From Ruminococcus sp. OA3 (GTDB lineage Bacteria; Bacillota; Clostridia; Lachnospirales; Lachnospiraceae), in NCBI RefSeq assembly GCF_022440845.1, contig NZ_JAKNTO010000001.1:1240001-1304000 (forward strand): DNA of 64,000 nucleotides. Reading direction: 5' to 3'. Under the pieces are notes generated by a model. That model was not told the origin of the DNA. It searched no databases and saw nothing but the letters and a program-made list of their open reading frames with translations. The position numbers and the translations under genes are program-made. Shown here piece after piece: positions 51,580-60,881 of the stretch (position 1 is the stretch's first letter; every line of letters starts with the position of its first letter).

Positions 51580-53554
51580 GCGGGGATTATACCGGAAACT
51601 GGCCCGTACGAATATAAAAAAGAATACAAGGACATATCTGCCGTATATAGCAGCCTGTATTATGACGGTCGCCATGTTTTACAACATGTATTTTCTGGCT
51701 GGCAATTCAGCCACAAGCAGCGGAAGCCTGAGATCCATGCTTGAAATGGGGAAATGGCTGGTCGGGATTTTTTCCTTTTTCTTTTTGTTCTACACGAACA
51801 GTTTTCTGGTTAAGCGCAGGAAGAAAGAGTTTGGACTTTATAATATATTAGGACTGGAAAAACGTCATATTGCAAAAGTAATGCTCTGGGAAACATTGTA
51901 TACCGCACTGGCGGGAGTTGGCCTGGGACTGGTGTTCGGTATCCTGTTCAGCAAGCTGATGATTCTGCTGTTGTACCGTATTCTCCGTTTTGATATTGCG
52001 TATGGTTTTTCCGTATCTCCAGACGGGCTGATTGTGACAGCTGTCTTTTTCCTGCTCCTTTTCCTGCTGATCCTGCTGAACGGTCTTCGTCAGGTCCACA
52101 CGGCAAGCCCGATTGAGCTGCTTCACGGAACTGAGGTCGGTGAGAAAGAACCAGGGACAAAGTGGGTGCTGGCTGTCATCGGAGTATTGTGTCTGGGTGG
52201 AGGCTATTACATTGCGATCGCGACGGAAAATCCGCTGGCGGCCCTCACATGGTTCTTTTTTGCGGTTCTTCTCGTCATCATCGGAACCTACTGCCTCTTC
52301 ACTGCCGGGAGTATCGCAATACTGAAAATGCTGCGCAAGAATAAGGCTTACTATTATAAAACCAGTCATTTTGTGTCGGTGTCAGGAATGATTTACCGGA
52401 TGAAACAGAATGCGGCAGGTCTTGCCACGATCTGTATTCTCTGCACCATGGTGCTCGTCATGATCTCCTCCACGGTGTCGCTGTACAGCGGAATGGATGA
52501 TCTGCTGGACACGCGCTTTGCACATGACGTGACGGTGACGGCTGATTACCGGCCGGGAGACGGGTTCGACAGAGAACAGCAGCTGCAGAAAGTGAAAGAG
52601 GCGGCCGGCCAGTCCGCATGTACAGATATAAACACCCAGGACTATATGAAACTCTATTTCCCTCTTGTGAAAACGGGTGACGGGTTTACGGCAGATGAGG
52701 AAGCGTTTTCTGGTGTTTCAGACATGATATCTTTCTATGCTCTTACCCAGGAAGATTTTGAACGTATAGGGGGAGAACAGCTGAAGCTGTCGAATGGAGT
52801 GGCAGTATTCGATTCGACAGAATCAGTGCAGGATACCTTCGAGCTTTTCGGAGAAAAATTCCCTGTTGAAGAGAAGCTCGATTCGATACCACAGGGAGGA
52901 GCGCTGCAGGATGTTGTGCAGGCCGTCTGCGTAGTGGTTCCGGATGAGGAGATGCTGCAGAAACTTTATGAACTGAAGATACAGGCATTTGGCGATGATC
53001 AGGGGACTGGAATGAACTATATCATCGGTTTGGATATGAACGGCAGCAAAGAGGAGAAAATGGCATGTGCGGATCTGGTAAGAACTGCGGTCAGTCAGGA
53101 TGCGGATCAATCCTACTCCTCTTATGTGGAATCCAAGCAGCAGTCGGAGGCGGATTTTTATGAGACATACGGGGGGCTGTTCTTCCTTGGGATATTTCTG
53201 GGGGCGCTGTTTGTGATGGCGACAGTGTTGATCATCTATTATAAACAGATATCTGAGGGATATGATGACGCAGGAAAGTACGAGATCATGCAGAAGGTGG
53301 GCATGAGCAGGCAGGAAGTCAAAGCATCCATCCGTTCGCAGGTTTTGAGCGTGTTCTTTCTTCCGCTTTTGATGGCTGGCGTGCATATTGCTTTTGCATT
53401 TCCCATTATTTCACGCCTGCTGGCACTCATGAACCTCACAAACACTTCGCTGTTTGCACTGTGCACCGTTATCACACTGGTTATTTTTGCTGTTTTTTAT
53501 GCCATCGTCTATGCGCTGACGGCCAGAACCTATTATCGGATCGTGAAAGCGTAG
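51572..53554 (+). CDS. BceB-like FtsX-domain permease
   Basis: The 660 residues give the ten-span BceB layout: spans near 20-50, about 55-80, and further pairs to about 310. A large extracellular domain of about 200 residues follows (about 315-520), then three C-terminal spans. The FtsX domain lies in the first half (KRRKKEFGLYNILGLEKRHI) and again at the C-terminus (YEIMQKVGMSRQEVKASIRS). GGGAGG precedes the ATG. It acts with the ATPase at 50773 as a sensing and resistance transporter. Confidence 0.9.
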   Translation: MNRRGLYRKLARTNIKKNTRTYLPYIAACIMTVAMFYNMYFLAGNSATSSGSLRSMLEMGKWLVGIFSFFFLFYTNSFLVKRRKKEFGLYNILGLEKRHIAKVMLWETLYTALAGVGLGLVFGILFSKLMILLLYRILRFDIAYGFSVSPDGLIVTAVFFLLLFLLILLNGLRQVHTASPIELLHGTEVGEKEPGTKWVLAVIGVLCLGGGYYIAIATENPLAALTWFFFAVLLVIIGTYCLFTAGSIAILKMLRKNKAYYYKTSHFVSVSGMIYRMKQNAAGLATICILCTMVLVMISSTVSLYSGMDDLLDTRFAHDVTVTADYRPGDGFDREQQLQKVKEAAGQSACTDINTQDYMKLYFPLVKTGDGFTADEEAFSGVSDMISFYALTQEDFERIGGEQLKLSNGVAVFDSTESVQDTFELFGEKFPVEEKLDSIPQGGALQDVVQAVCVVVPDEEMLQKLYELKIQAFGDDQGTGMNYIIGLDMNGSKEEKMACADLVRTAVSQDADQSYSSYVESKQQSEADFYETYGGLFFLGIFLGALFVMATVLIIYYKQISEGYDDAGKYEIMQKVGMSRQEVKASIRSQVLSVFFLPLLMAGVHIAFAFPIISRLLALMNLTNTSLFALCTVITLVIFAVFYAIVYALTARTYYRIVKA

Positions 53555-53574
53555 AAGGGCTGTTCATCCTCGGA

Positions 53575-53680
53575 AAGTTGTGATAGAATGAGCGCAAGAG
53601 AGCCAACATGCCAGCATGATTGGCGAACGGCGAATGTCGATCATGAAACTTTTGATTCATGATAGAATGAGCGCAGGAAG
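53575..53680. repeat. Tandem 16-bp repeat with dyads between ABC genes
   Basis: TGATAGAATGAGCGCA occurs at 53581-53596 and 53660-53675. Between them are dyads TCATGAA/TTCATGA (53641-53647 and 53656-53662) and CCAACATGCCAGCATGATTGG. It may be a duplicated promoter or a folded intergenic repeat. Confidence 0.5.
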
Positions 53681-53711
53681 TACATCAATGGATGAGGAGG
53701 GCAAATAGACG

Positions 53712-55442
53712 ATGAACAAAAAGCTTGTGCGGCTTGCTTCGTACTATAAACCATATAAAGGCCTGTTTTTTTCAGACCTGCTGTTTGCAGTAACGGGAGC
53801 GGGAATTACCCTGGTAATTCCCCTTCTTGTGCGTTATATCACATCGAATGTGACGGAGATGGATCTGTCAGATGCGAGGCAGATGATCCTGAAGCTTGGT
53901 ATTTTGATGATTGCCATGGTACTTATTGAGGCGGGCTGCAACTATTTTATTACTTATTTCGGACATATGATGGGTGTATTCATAGAGCGGGATATGCGAA
54001 ATGAAATCTTCGGACACTACCAGAAGCTTTCTTTTGCGTTCTATGATAATCAGAAAGTGGGACATCTGTTATCACGTATCACGAGTGACCTGTTTGATAT
54101 CAGCGAACTGCTGCACCATGGCCCGGAAGATCTTGTGATATCTCTGATCAAACTGGTGGGTGCGTTTATTATCCTTCTCAATGTCAATGGAACACTGGCT
54201 CTTGTGGCGATCGTCATTGTTGTAGTGATGATGATCTATGCTGTGTATTTCAACCGGGCGATGAAACATGCGTTTAAAGAAAACCGTGCCCGTATTGCAG
54301 ATATTAACAGTCAGATCGAAGACAGCCTGGCGGGCATTCGTGTCGTTAAATCTTTTGGAAATGAGAAGAAGGAGCTTTCCAAGTTCCAAAGCGGTAATGA
54401 GCGTTTTGTGGATTCGAAACGGAAGAGCTACCGTTATATGGCGGGATATCATTCCGGCATGGGGGCGTTTACTACGCTGATCACAGTGGGTTCTCTGATT
54501 GCCGGTGCACTTTTGATGGCAGATGGAAAACTGCTGGTCGCAGATCTGGTGACATTTTTACTCTATATTAATAATTTTACTGAGCCGGTGAAGAAGCTGG
54601 TCAACTTTACGGAACAGTTCCAGAATGGATACAGTGGCTATGACCGGTTCCTGGAAATTATGGAGATAGCGCCGGATATCAAGGACGGACCGGATGCCGT
54701 CACAGTGAATCATGTCAAAGGTGATGTGGAATTTGACCAGGTATCCTTCCACTATGAAGACCACAGCCAGAATGTGCTCTCACACGTAAATCTGAAGGTG
54801 AATGCAGGGGAATATGTAGCGCTTGTCGGCAGTTCAGGGGCAGGAAAGACGACACTGTGCAGTCTCATTCCCCGCTTTTATGATGTGAGCAGCGGGGCGG
54901 TAAAAATTGACGGAACTGACGTGCGCGACATGAAACTGAAAGACCTGAGGCGTCAGATCGGGATTGTTCAGCAGGATGTGTATCTGTTTGCGGGAACAGT
55001 CATGGATAATATCCGCTATGGAAAACCGGATGCATCGGATGAGGAGGTGGTTCGGGCTGCAAGGGCGGCAAATGCTCATGAATTTATCACAGAATTAGTG
55101 GACGGTTATGACACCGACATCGGGCAGCGGGGCATCAAACTCTCCGGCGGACAGAAACAACGCCTCGCACTTGCCAGAGTATTTCTGAAAAATCCGCCGA
55201 TCCTTATTTTTGATGAAGCCACTTCTGCGCTTGATAATGAGAGTGAAAAAGTTGTGCAAAAATCTCTCGAGGAACTGGCTAAGAACAGGACAACGTTCGT
55301 CATTGCACACCGGTTGTCCACGATACGAAACGCAAAACGAATTCTGGTGCTGACACAGGATGGTATCGCGGAGGAAGGAACACATGAGGAGCTGTTGAAA
55401 AAAGAAGGTATTTATGCAGGCCTTTATCAGATACAGTTCTAA
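53712..55442 (+). CDS. ABC exporter (MsbA/LmrA-like half transporter)
   Basis: The 576 residues consist of an N-terminal six-span exporter domain (residues 15-310) and a C-terminal ATPase with GSSGAGKTT, LSGGQKQR, ILIFDEATSALD and IAHRLST. GAGGAGG lies upstream. A homodimer is likely since no partner gene is adjacent. The substrate could be a drug, peptide or lipid. It ends 8 bases before the convergent AraC gene. Confidence 0.88.
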   Translation: MNKKLVRLASYYKPYKGLFFSDLLFAVTGAGITLVIPLLVRYITSNVTEMDLSDARQMILKLGILMIAMVLIEAGCNYFITYFGHMMGVFIERDMRNEIFGHYQKLSFAFYDNQKVGHLLSRITSDLFDISELLHHGPEDLVISLIKLVGAFIILLNVNGTLALVAIVIVVVMMIYAVYFNRAMKHAFKENRARIADINSQIEDSLAGIRVVKSFGNEKKELSKFQSGNERFVDSKRKSYRYMAGYHSGMGAFTTLITVGSLIAGALLMADGKLLVADLVTFLLYINNFTEPVKKLVNFTEQFQNGYSGYDRFLEIMEIAPDIKDGPDAVTVNHVKGDVEFDQVSFHYEDHSQNVLSHVNLKVNAGEYVALVGSSGAGKTTLCSLIPRFYDVSSGAVKIDGTDVRDMKLKDLRRQIGIVQQDVYLFAGTVMDNIRYGKPDASDEEVVRAARAANAHEFITELVDGYDTDIGQRGIKLSGGQKQRLALARVFLKNPPILIFDEATSALDNESEKVVQKSLEELAKNRTTFVIAHRLSTIRNAKRILVLTQDGIAEEGTHEELLKKEGIYAGLYQIQF

Positions 55443-55450
55443 AATACGTG

Positions 55451-56305
55451 TTACTGCCCAGGGTCAGTGTGTAAACGAAGCCGGAACTGTCCCGGTGTTG
55501 TCTTATATTTTTTTCTGAAAGATGCGATGTAGGATGAGGTAGTGGCAAATCCTACGTTCGCAGCAATCTGTTCAACTGAATATGTGGAGCTGGTCAATAG
55601 CTGGCGTGAGGCGTGAAGCCGGGTATTTATGATATATTGATATGGTGAATACCCGGTTTCTTTTTTGAATGTGGTGCAGAAACAGGATACACTCAACTGT
55701 GCCTTACGCGCCAGCATGTCTAACGTGAGAGGTTCCATGTAGTGGCGGTTGATGTACTGAATGATCATATCCATATAGTCGGGATCCTCGCCTTTTACGA
55801 GAAGAAGGCATAGGATTTCATATAGTTTGGCAGAAACGATGATCTCCGGATACTGTCTGGAAGCGGAGAAGGATTGGACGAGTTCCTGCATTTTTAACAG
55901 AAATTCTGTGTTGTTCTGTAAATCGAATACGTTCTGGTTATGATTAGAAGATATCAGATGTGAAAAGAACGGGTGAAAGTTCTTTCCATTAAAATGAATC
56001 CAAAGCATTTCCAGATGACCGATGGCCCCGTATATATGGGGCTTTTGTGTTTCTATAAGAACTGCCTGGCCGGCAGATGCCTCACCGGTCTGCCCGTCAG
56101 TCGAAAATACGAGCTTCCCCTTTAAGATATACATGATCAGATAGTGACAGTACTGATTGCGGATGGCACAGTACTCAGGAGAGCAAAAAGCGTGACCGAT
56201 ATATTCTACATAGAGCATGAGGTCACGGGCGTGCTGTGTGGGGTTGTGGGAGTATTCAAAAGAATCTGGTAAAGTACCCGGGGTTAAATGTGATTTGTAA
56301 ATCAT
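55451..56305 (-). CDS. AraC family regulator of UroD unit 4
   Basis: The 284 residues combine a cupin-type N-terminal domain (YLIMYILKGKLVFS, GQAVLIETQKPHIYG) with C-terminal tandem helix-turn-helix motifs (LARKAQLSVSCFCTTFKKETG; IAANVGFATTSSYIASFRKK). The start at 56305 has GAGAGGA upstream on the minus strand; extension to 56392 is not supported. It is divergent from UroD-like gene 4 and an orphan binding protein, its likely targets. Confidence 0.86.
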   Translation of the reverse strand: MIYKSHLTPGTLPDSFEYSHNPTQHARDLMLYVEYIGHAFCSPEYCAIRNQYCHYLIMYILKGKLVFSTDGQTGEASAGQAVLIETQKPHIYGAIGHLEMLWIHFNGKNFHPFFSHLISSNHNQNVFDLQNNTEFLLKMQELVQSFSASRQYPEIIVSAKLYEILCLLLVKGEDPDYMDMIIQYINRHYMEPLTLDMLARKAQLSVSCFCTTFKKETGYSPYQYIINTRLHASRQLLTSSTYSVEQIAANVGFATTSSYIASFRKKYKTTPGQFRLRLHTDPGQ

Positions 56306-56549
56306 GCGGCAATCCTCTCTTACGCCTGATGACTGACGATAATTAAATATTTTGTAATGGTTGTTTTCCAATATTATAAGATGTTTTAGCAAAAAAACAA
56401 CAGATACCGGTAAACTTTAGATTTAAAATAAGAATTCGACATTTTTGCAAAAGTATTTGTGATGTATTCAAAACAGAAAAATAGTATGATGTACCCATAG
56501 ACAATAAAGTTAACTGAGGCCTCGAAAAAATGCACAAGGAGAACAAGCT

Positions 56550-57812
56550 ATGACAGGGAAAGAGAGAATAACCACAACACTTAATCATAAAGAGCCGGAC
56601 AAAGTTGCTGTTGACTTTGGAGGGACCTGCGATTCTACGATGCACGTAAGCTGTATTGCGGGGCTTCGCGATTATTATGGATTGGAGAAGCACCCTGTGA
56701 CAGTGCAGGATGTATTTACGATGGCGGGAACCATGGAAGAAGATCTGCTGGATGCCATGGGGGTGGATACGGCCCCCGCATATCCGCTGGGGACCCACTT
56801 TGGTCTGAGAAGAGACAAAGTGAAGGAGTGGACCAACCTGCAGGGACAGACCATTCTCGTTCCGCAGGATTTTAACCCACAGCCTGACGGAAAAGGCGGG
56901 TATTACGTTCATACAAAAGGAGATCTGAGTCTTCCGCCGTCCGGGCACATGCCCGCAAAGTCATTCTATTTTGACGCTGTCCTTCGCCAGGAGCCTTTTG
57001 AGGAGGAGGATTTGAAACCGACGGATAACCTGATGGAGTGGACATTGTTTGACGATGAAAATCTTCAGTATCTGAAAAAACAGGCTGAGGAGGGTGCGGC
57101 GATGGGACGAGCCGTCGTGTTTGCGGCACCGGGCATGGGCCTGGGCGATGCGGGAGATATACCCGGTGACACGCTGAAATATCCAAGAGGGATCAGAAAT
57201 TATACAGACTGGTATATGTCGGCGCTGGTCAGAGAAGACTTTGTAAAAGAATTATTTGAAAGACAGACGGATATTGCGATCGAAAATCTGAGAAGAGTAA
57301 ATGATGTGTGCGGTGATCTGATCGATGTGGCATTTACCTGCGCGACAGATCTGTCTCATCAGCACAGCCTGTTTGTATCACCGGAAGTCTTCCGAGAATT
57401 CTATCTTCCGAGTTACCAGAGGGCAAATGACTGGATACACAAGAATACAAACTGGAAAATATTAAAACATAATTGCGGCGCAATCCGCCCGCTGATACCG
57501 CTTCTGATCGAATCGGGATTTGACGCTTTGAATCCCGTACAGACTTCAGCGGATCATATGGACCCGCAGGAATTAAAAGATGAGTTCGGGAAAGACCTTA
57601 CTTTCTGGGGAGGCGGTGTTGATACACAGAAGGAACTGCCGTTCGGAACGCCTGAGGAAGTGCGCGAGCAGGTACTGAGAAGATGTGAGATATTTTCGAG
57701 AGACGGGGGTTTTGTCTTTAATGCAATTCACATCATTCAGGCAAATACACCGATTGAGAATATTGTGGCGATGATTGATGCGGTGAAGGAGTTTAACGGA
57801 GACAAACACTAA
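56550..57812 (+). CDS. UroD/MtaA-fold protein 4, possible methyltransferase
   Basis: The 420 residues are clearly paralogous to UroD-like protein 1 over the full length (both start M-T-x-x-E-R and share KxAVDFGG and a C-terminal EFNGD). The metal motif is H307-N-C309-G-A, then WGGGVDTQK. The third-ligand site reads NAIHIIQANTPIEN, with His in place of the MtaA cysteine. AAGGAG lies before the ATG. It is followed after 13 bases by a binding protein, but no ATPase or permease, so this unit depends on a transporter elsewhere. Confidence 0.8.
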   Translation: MTGKERITTTLNHKEPDKVAVDFGGTCDSTMHVSCIAGLRDYYGLEKHPVTVQDVFTMAGTMEEDLLDAMGVDTAPAYPLGTHFGLRRDKVKEWTNLQGQTILVPQDFNPQPDGKGGYYVHTKGDLSLPPSGHMPAKSFYFDAVLRQEPFEEEDLKPTDNLMEWTLFDDENLQYLKKQAEEGAAMGRAVVFAAPGMGLGDAGDIPGDTLKYPRGIRNYTDWYMSALVREDFVKELFERQTDIAIENLRRVNDVCGDLIDVAFTCATDLSHQHSLFVSPEVFREFYLPSYQRANDWIHKNTNWKILKHNCGAIRPLIPLLIESGFDALNPVQTSADHMDPQELKDEFGKDLTFWGGGVDTQKELPFGTPEEVREQVLRRCEIFSRDGGFVFNAIHIIQANTPIENIVAMIDAVKEFNGDKH

Positions 57813-57825
57813 CGGAGGAAATCAT

Positions 57826-58863
57826 ATGAAGAAAAGAATATTGACCTTACTCACAGTGGCAGCCGCCGCCATGATGATGACGGGCTGCGGCGGAAGCGGG
57901 CGGGAGACGGCGGCATCTGCTGATGAGACAGATAAAGAGGATACAGCAGAAGGATCAGATACAAAAGAAGGGACACCGGCAGAGGACGGTTCGGTTAAAA
58001 TCGGTATGGTTGTAAATTATGCCGGGCAGGACCCGTATCAGACTTCTTATTATGACACTATGGTGGCATATGCGGGAGAAAAAGGGGTGGAACTTCAGAT
58101 TCTCGACCCGAAAGGTGATTCTACGACACAGGCTAACCAGGTGCAGGATCTGATCAATATGAAATGTGACAGTATCATTATCTGGCCGGTAAACAGTGAA
58201 GCGGCTGTCGCATCCGCAAGAGCGGTTTATAAGGCAGGAATACCATGTATGACGGCAAATACCAGGATCGCAGAAGCTGGTGAGGAATTTATTGAGTGCC
58301 ATGTCGGTCCGTCCTGTGTGGAAGAGAGTAAACTCACGGCAGAGGAAATGGTCAGACAGCTGGGAGAAGATGCCCGGATCGTGGAGATTGCCGGACCGGC
58401 AGGGTATTCATCCGCTATGGAGCGCACAGAGGGAATGAAGCTTGGTATTGAGGGGACGAATGCTGAACTTCTGGACAGTCAGACCGGCGAAGGTAATCGT
58501 GAAAAATGTCAGCAGATTGCAGAAAATTATCTTGTCAAATATGCCCCGGGAGAACTTGATGCTATCTTTGTATATGACGATAATGGTGCTTATGGCGCAT
58601 GGAACGCAGTGGAAGCGGCCGGAAGACAGGAGGATGTGAAGATTTATGCAGGGGCTTCCGGGAGTTACGGAACACTTGACTATGTGCGGGATGGGAAAAT
58701 TGCGGCTACTGTTATGCAGTCACCGTACTATGATGCAGAGACTGCTCTTGACATGGCGGTCAGGCTGGCGGGGGGAGAAAAACCGGAGAGCTTTGACAAC
58801 AATATCGAGACACCTCTGGCAACAAAAGAAAATGTAGATACTCTGGATATGGAGGAATGGTAA
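57826..58863 (+). CDS. Sugar-binding lipoprotein without adjacent transporter
   Basis: The protein has 345 residues with lipobox MTGC near residue 20 (MMMTGCGGSG), an acidic linker and a Peripla_BP_4 fold (VKIGMVVNYAGQDPYQTSYY; IIWPVNSEAAVASAR). ACGGAGG precedes the ATG. It is cotranscribed with UroD-like gene 4 and ends at the terminator at 58911. It must use the ATPase and permease of another locus or serve as a sensor; the importer of unit 1 is the nearest by partner similarity. Confidence 0.86.
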   Translation: MKKRILTLLTVAAAAMMMTGCGGSGRETAASADETDKEDTAEGSDTKEGTPAEDGSVKIGMVVNYAGQDPYQTSYYDTMVAYAGEKGVELQILDPKGDSTTQANQVQDLINMKCDSIIIWPVNSEAAVASARAVYKAGIPCMTANTRIAEAGEEFIECHVGPSCVEESKLTAEEMVRQLGEDARIVEIAGPAGYSSAMERTEGMKLGIEGTNAELLDSQTGEGNREKCQQIAENYLVKYAPGELDAIFVYDDNGAYGAWNAVEAAGRQEDVKIYAGASGSYGTLDYVRDGKIAATVMQSPYYDAETALDMAVRLAGGEKPESFDNNIETPLATKENVDTLDMEEW

Positions 58864-58910
58864 AACGGTATTCTGTGACTAACCGATAAATTTCCGGCAC
58901 TGTCAGTAAG

Positions 58911-58966
58911 AGCAATCGTCTGGTGAAAGCGCATTATTTGCGATACCACCAGACGGTTGCTTTTTG
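58911..58966 (+). terminator. Strong terminator of UroD unit 4
   Basis: A 15-bp stem AGCAATCGTCTGGTG / CACCAGACGGTTGCT (one G-U pair) is followed by TTTTT. Confidence 0.85.
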
Positions 58967-59077
58967 ATGGAAAACCGGGTATACTGTTGTTCTGAAATAA
59001 ATCCCCTGAAAAACCCTGTTTTTTGCGGGGCAGGCAGATAGTAAATGCCAGAATGAAAAACGCAGAGAGGAAAACTG

Positions 59078-60157
59078 ATGAAAACTTGGAAAGATAATGT
59101 AAGAAACGTCGTTCCTTACGTGCCGGGTGAACAGCCGGATGATCCGGATGTGGTAAAATTAAATACCAACGAAAATCCATATCCGCCGTCGCCGCTGGTA
59201 GAACAGACTCTGAAGTCGCTGAAGTCAGATTCATTTCGGTTGTATCCGGATCCTACGGCACACAAGCTCGTAAAAGCGATCGCAGACTACCACGGGATGA
59301 AGGAGACGGAAGTATTCGTAGGCGTGGGGTCTGACGATGTGCTGGCTATGGTGTTTATGACATTTTTCAACGGTGATGCCCCGATTCTGTTTCCTGATAT
59401 CACCTATTCTTTTTATGATGTATGGGCAGAACTTTTGAGGATTCCGTATGAGAGAATTCCTCTGAATGATGAGTTTGATATTGTTGCCGACGATTATAAA
59501 AAGCTGAACGGGGGAATTGTTTTTCCCAATCCCAACGCACCGACAGGTGCAGAGCTGTCGCTGGAATCCGTGAGGGAGATCATCGAATCCAACCGGGATT
59601 CCGTTGTAGTTGTGGATGAGGCTTATGTGGATTTCGGTGCGGAAACAGCGCTGCCGCTGATAAAAGAATATGACAATGTACTCGTCGTGCGAACATTTTC
59701 AAAATCCCGTTCCATGGCAGGCTTACGTATCGGCTATGCCTGCGGTAATGAGGAGATGATTCGTTTCCTGAATGATGTAAAATATTCGTTTAATTCTTAT
59801 ACCATGGATACCACGGTACTGGAGCTTGGGGAAGCGTCTATAAAAGATGAGACTTATTTTCGGGAAACAATCGGAAAAATCACTGAGACACGGGAATGGA
59901 CGCAGGAGCAGCTTGCCAGACTGGGATTTTCATTGAAAGCTTCGAAGGCAAACTTTGTTTTTGCGGCGCATGAAAGCTGCCCGGCATCAGAATTATTTGC
60001 CCGGCTTCGTGAGGAACATATTTATGTCCGTTATTTTAATAAACCACGAATCAGCAATTATCTGAGAATTACGATCGGGACACCGGAAGAGATGAGAAAG
60101 CTGGTAGGATTTCTGGAACGTTATTTAGCAGAGAGAAAAGAAAAGGGAGAAGCATAA
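59078..60157 (+). CDS. HisC-like pyridoxal-phosphate aminotransferase
   Basis: The 359 residues are of the class I/II aminotransferase family closest to histidinol-phosphate aminotransferase: VKLNTNENPYPPSP, YPDPTAHKLVKAI, VFPNPNAPTGAELS and VVVDEAYVDFG. The PLP lysine is in RTFSKSRSMAGLRIGYA, and RYFNKPRISNYLRITIG follows. GAGAGGAAAACTG precedes the ATG. No other histidine genes are nearby, so it may be HisC, an aromatic aminotransferase or a CobD-like enzyme. It is cotranscribed with a small membrane protein one base downstream. Confidence 0.87.
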   Translation: MKTWKDNVRNVVPYVPGEQPDDPDVVKLNTNENPYPPSPLVEQTLKSLKSDSFRLYPDPTAHKLVKAIADYHGMKETEVFVGVGSDDVLAMVFMTFFNGDAPILFPDITYSFYDVWAELLRIPYERIPLNDEFDIVADDYKKLNGGIVFPNPNAPTGAELSLESVREIIESNRDSVVVVDEAYVDFGAETALPLIKEYDNVLVVRTFSKSRSMAGLRIGYACGNEEMIRFLNDVKYSFNSYTMDTTVLELGEASIKDETYFRETIGKITETREWTQEQLARLGFSLKASKANFVFAAHESCPASELFARLREEHIYVRYFNKPRISNYLRITIGTPEEMRKLVGFLERYLAERKEKGEA

Positions 60158-60158
60158 C

Positions 60159-60659
60159 ATGGATTCACTGGTACAATGGTTTACTGCCAACCTGACACCC
60201 TATATTTCGGAAACAGCTGTGGTTTTTATCATTTCACTGCTGCCGATCCTGGAGCTGCGGGGAGGGCTGCTTGCTGCGTCCCTGCTGCAGGTGCCGTATC
60301 TGACGGCACTGCCTCTATGTATTATCGGAAACATTCTTCCTATCCCATTTATCCTGTTGTTTATTAAGCAGATATTTAAATGGATGAAGAAGACGAAGCT
60401 GTTTCGGCCAATGATCGAATGGCTGGAAAGAAAGGCAATGGGAAAAAGTGATAAGATAGAGAAGTATGAATTCTGGGGTCTGGTGCTGTTTGTGGGGATT
60501 CCACTTCCCGGAACGGGAGCCTGGACAGGAGCACTGATTGCATCGCTTCTGGATATTGATATTAAGAAATCATCTCTTGCGATTCTTTTGGGAATTTTTC
60601 TCGCGTCAGTGATTATGAGTATCGTGTCATACGGTGTGCTCGGCAGTATCATCAGATAA
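60159..60659 (+). CDS. Small multidrug export family membrane protein
   Basis: The 166 residues have four or five membrane spans and match the Sm_multidrug_ex family (PF06695), with ISLLPILELRGGLLAA and GLVLFVGIPLPGTGAWTG, a conserved G-P-G-type re-entrant motif. The gene starts one base after the aminotransferase stop. The family name is inherited; transport activity is not well established. Confidence 0.83.
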   Translation: MDSLVQWFTANLTPYISETAVVFIISLLPILELRGGLLAASLLQVPYLTALPLCIIGNILPIPFILLFIKQIFKWMKKTKLFRPMIEWLERKAMGKSDKIEKYEFWGLVLFVGIPLPGTGAWTGALIASLLDIDIKKSSLAILLGIFLASVIMSIVSYGVLGSIIR

Positions 60660-60700
60660 GAGGAAAATGGGAAGACAATGATATAAGCTGATATAATAGG

Positions 60701-60735
60701 AAACTGCGTCCAAAACCGGGACGCAGTTTTTGGTT
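60701..60735 (+). terminator. Terminator after the aminotransferase operon
   Basis: A perfect 10-bp stem AACTGCGTCC / GGACGCAGTT with a 7-base loop is followed by TTTTGG. Confidence 0.8.
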
Positions 60736-60847
60736 TTAACAGAAAAACAAAATTATCTGGAAATTCAATAAAATTAAAACAATAAACAGTGTATTATGGC
60801 GCAATATGTGCGATATGAAAATAATGGAAAAAAACTTTAAAAATGTG

Positions 60848-60876
60848 TTGACAAATAAGACGGCATCTGTTATTAT
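60848..60876 (+). promoter_or_regulatory. Strong promoter of the gene-less region
   Basis: Consensus TTGACA (60848-60853), exactly 17 bases and TATTAT (60871-60876), in AT-rich DNA. It points into about 1 kb without a protein gene. Confidence 0.8.
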
Positions 60877-60881
60877 AAATA

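Noticed and set aside
19880-57812. Calling the four URO-D superfamily proteins true HemE
   Set aside because: There are four divergent copies, the N-terminal arginine motif of HemE is absent, H-x-C metal motifs are present, and no haem genes are nearby.
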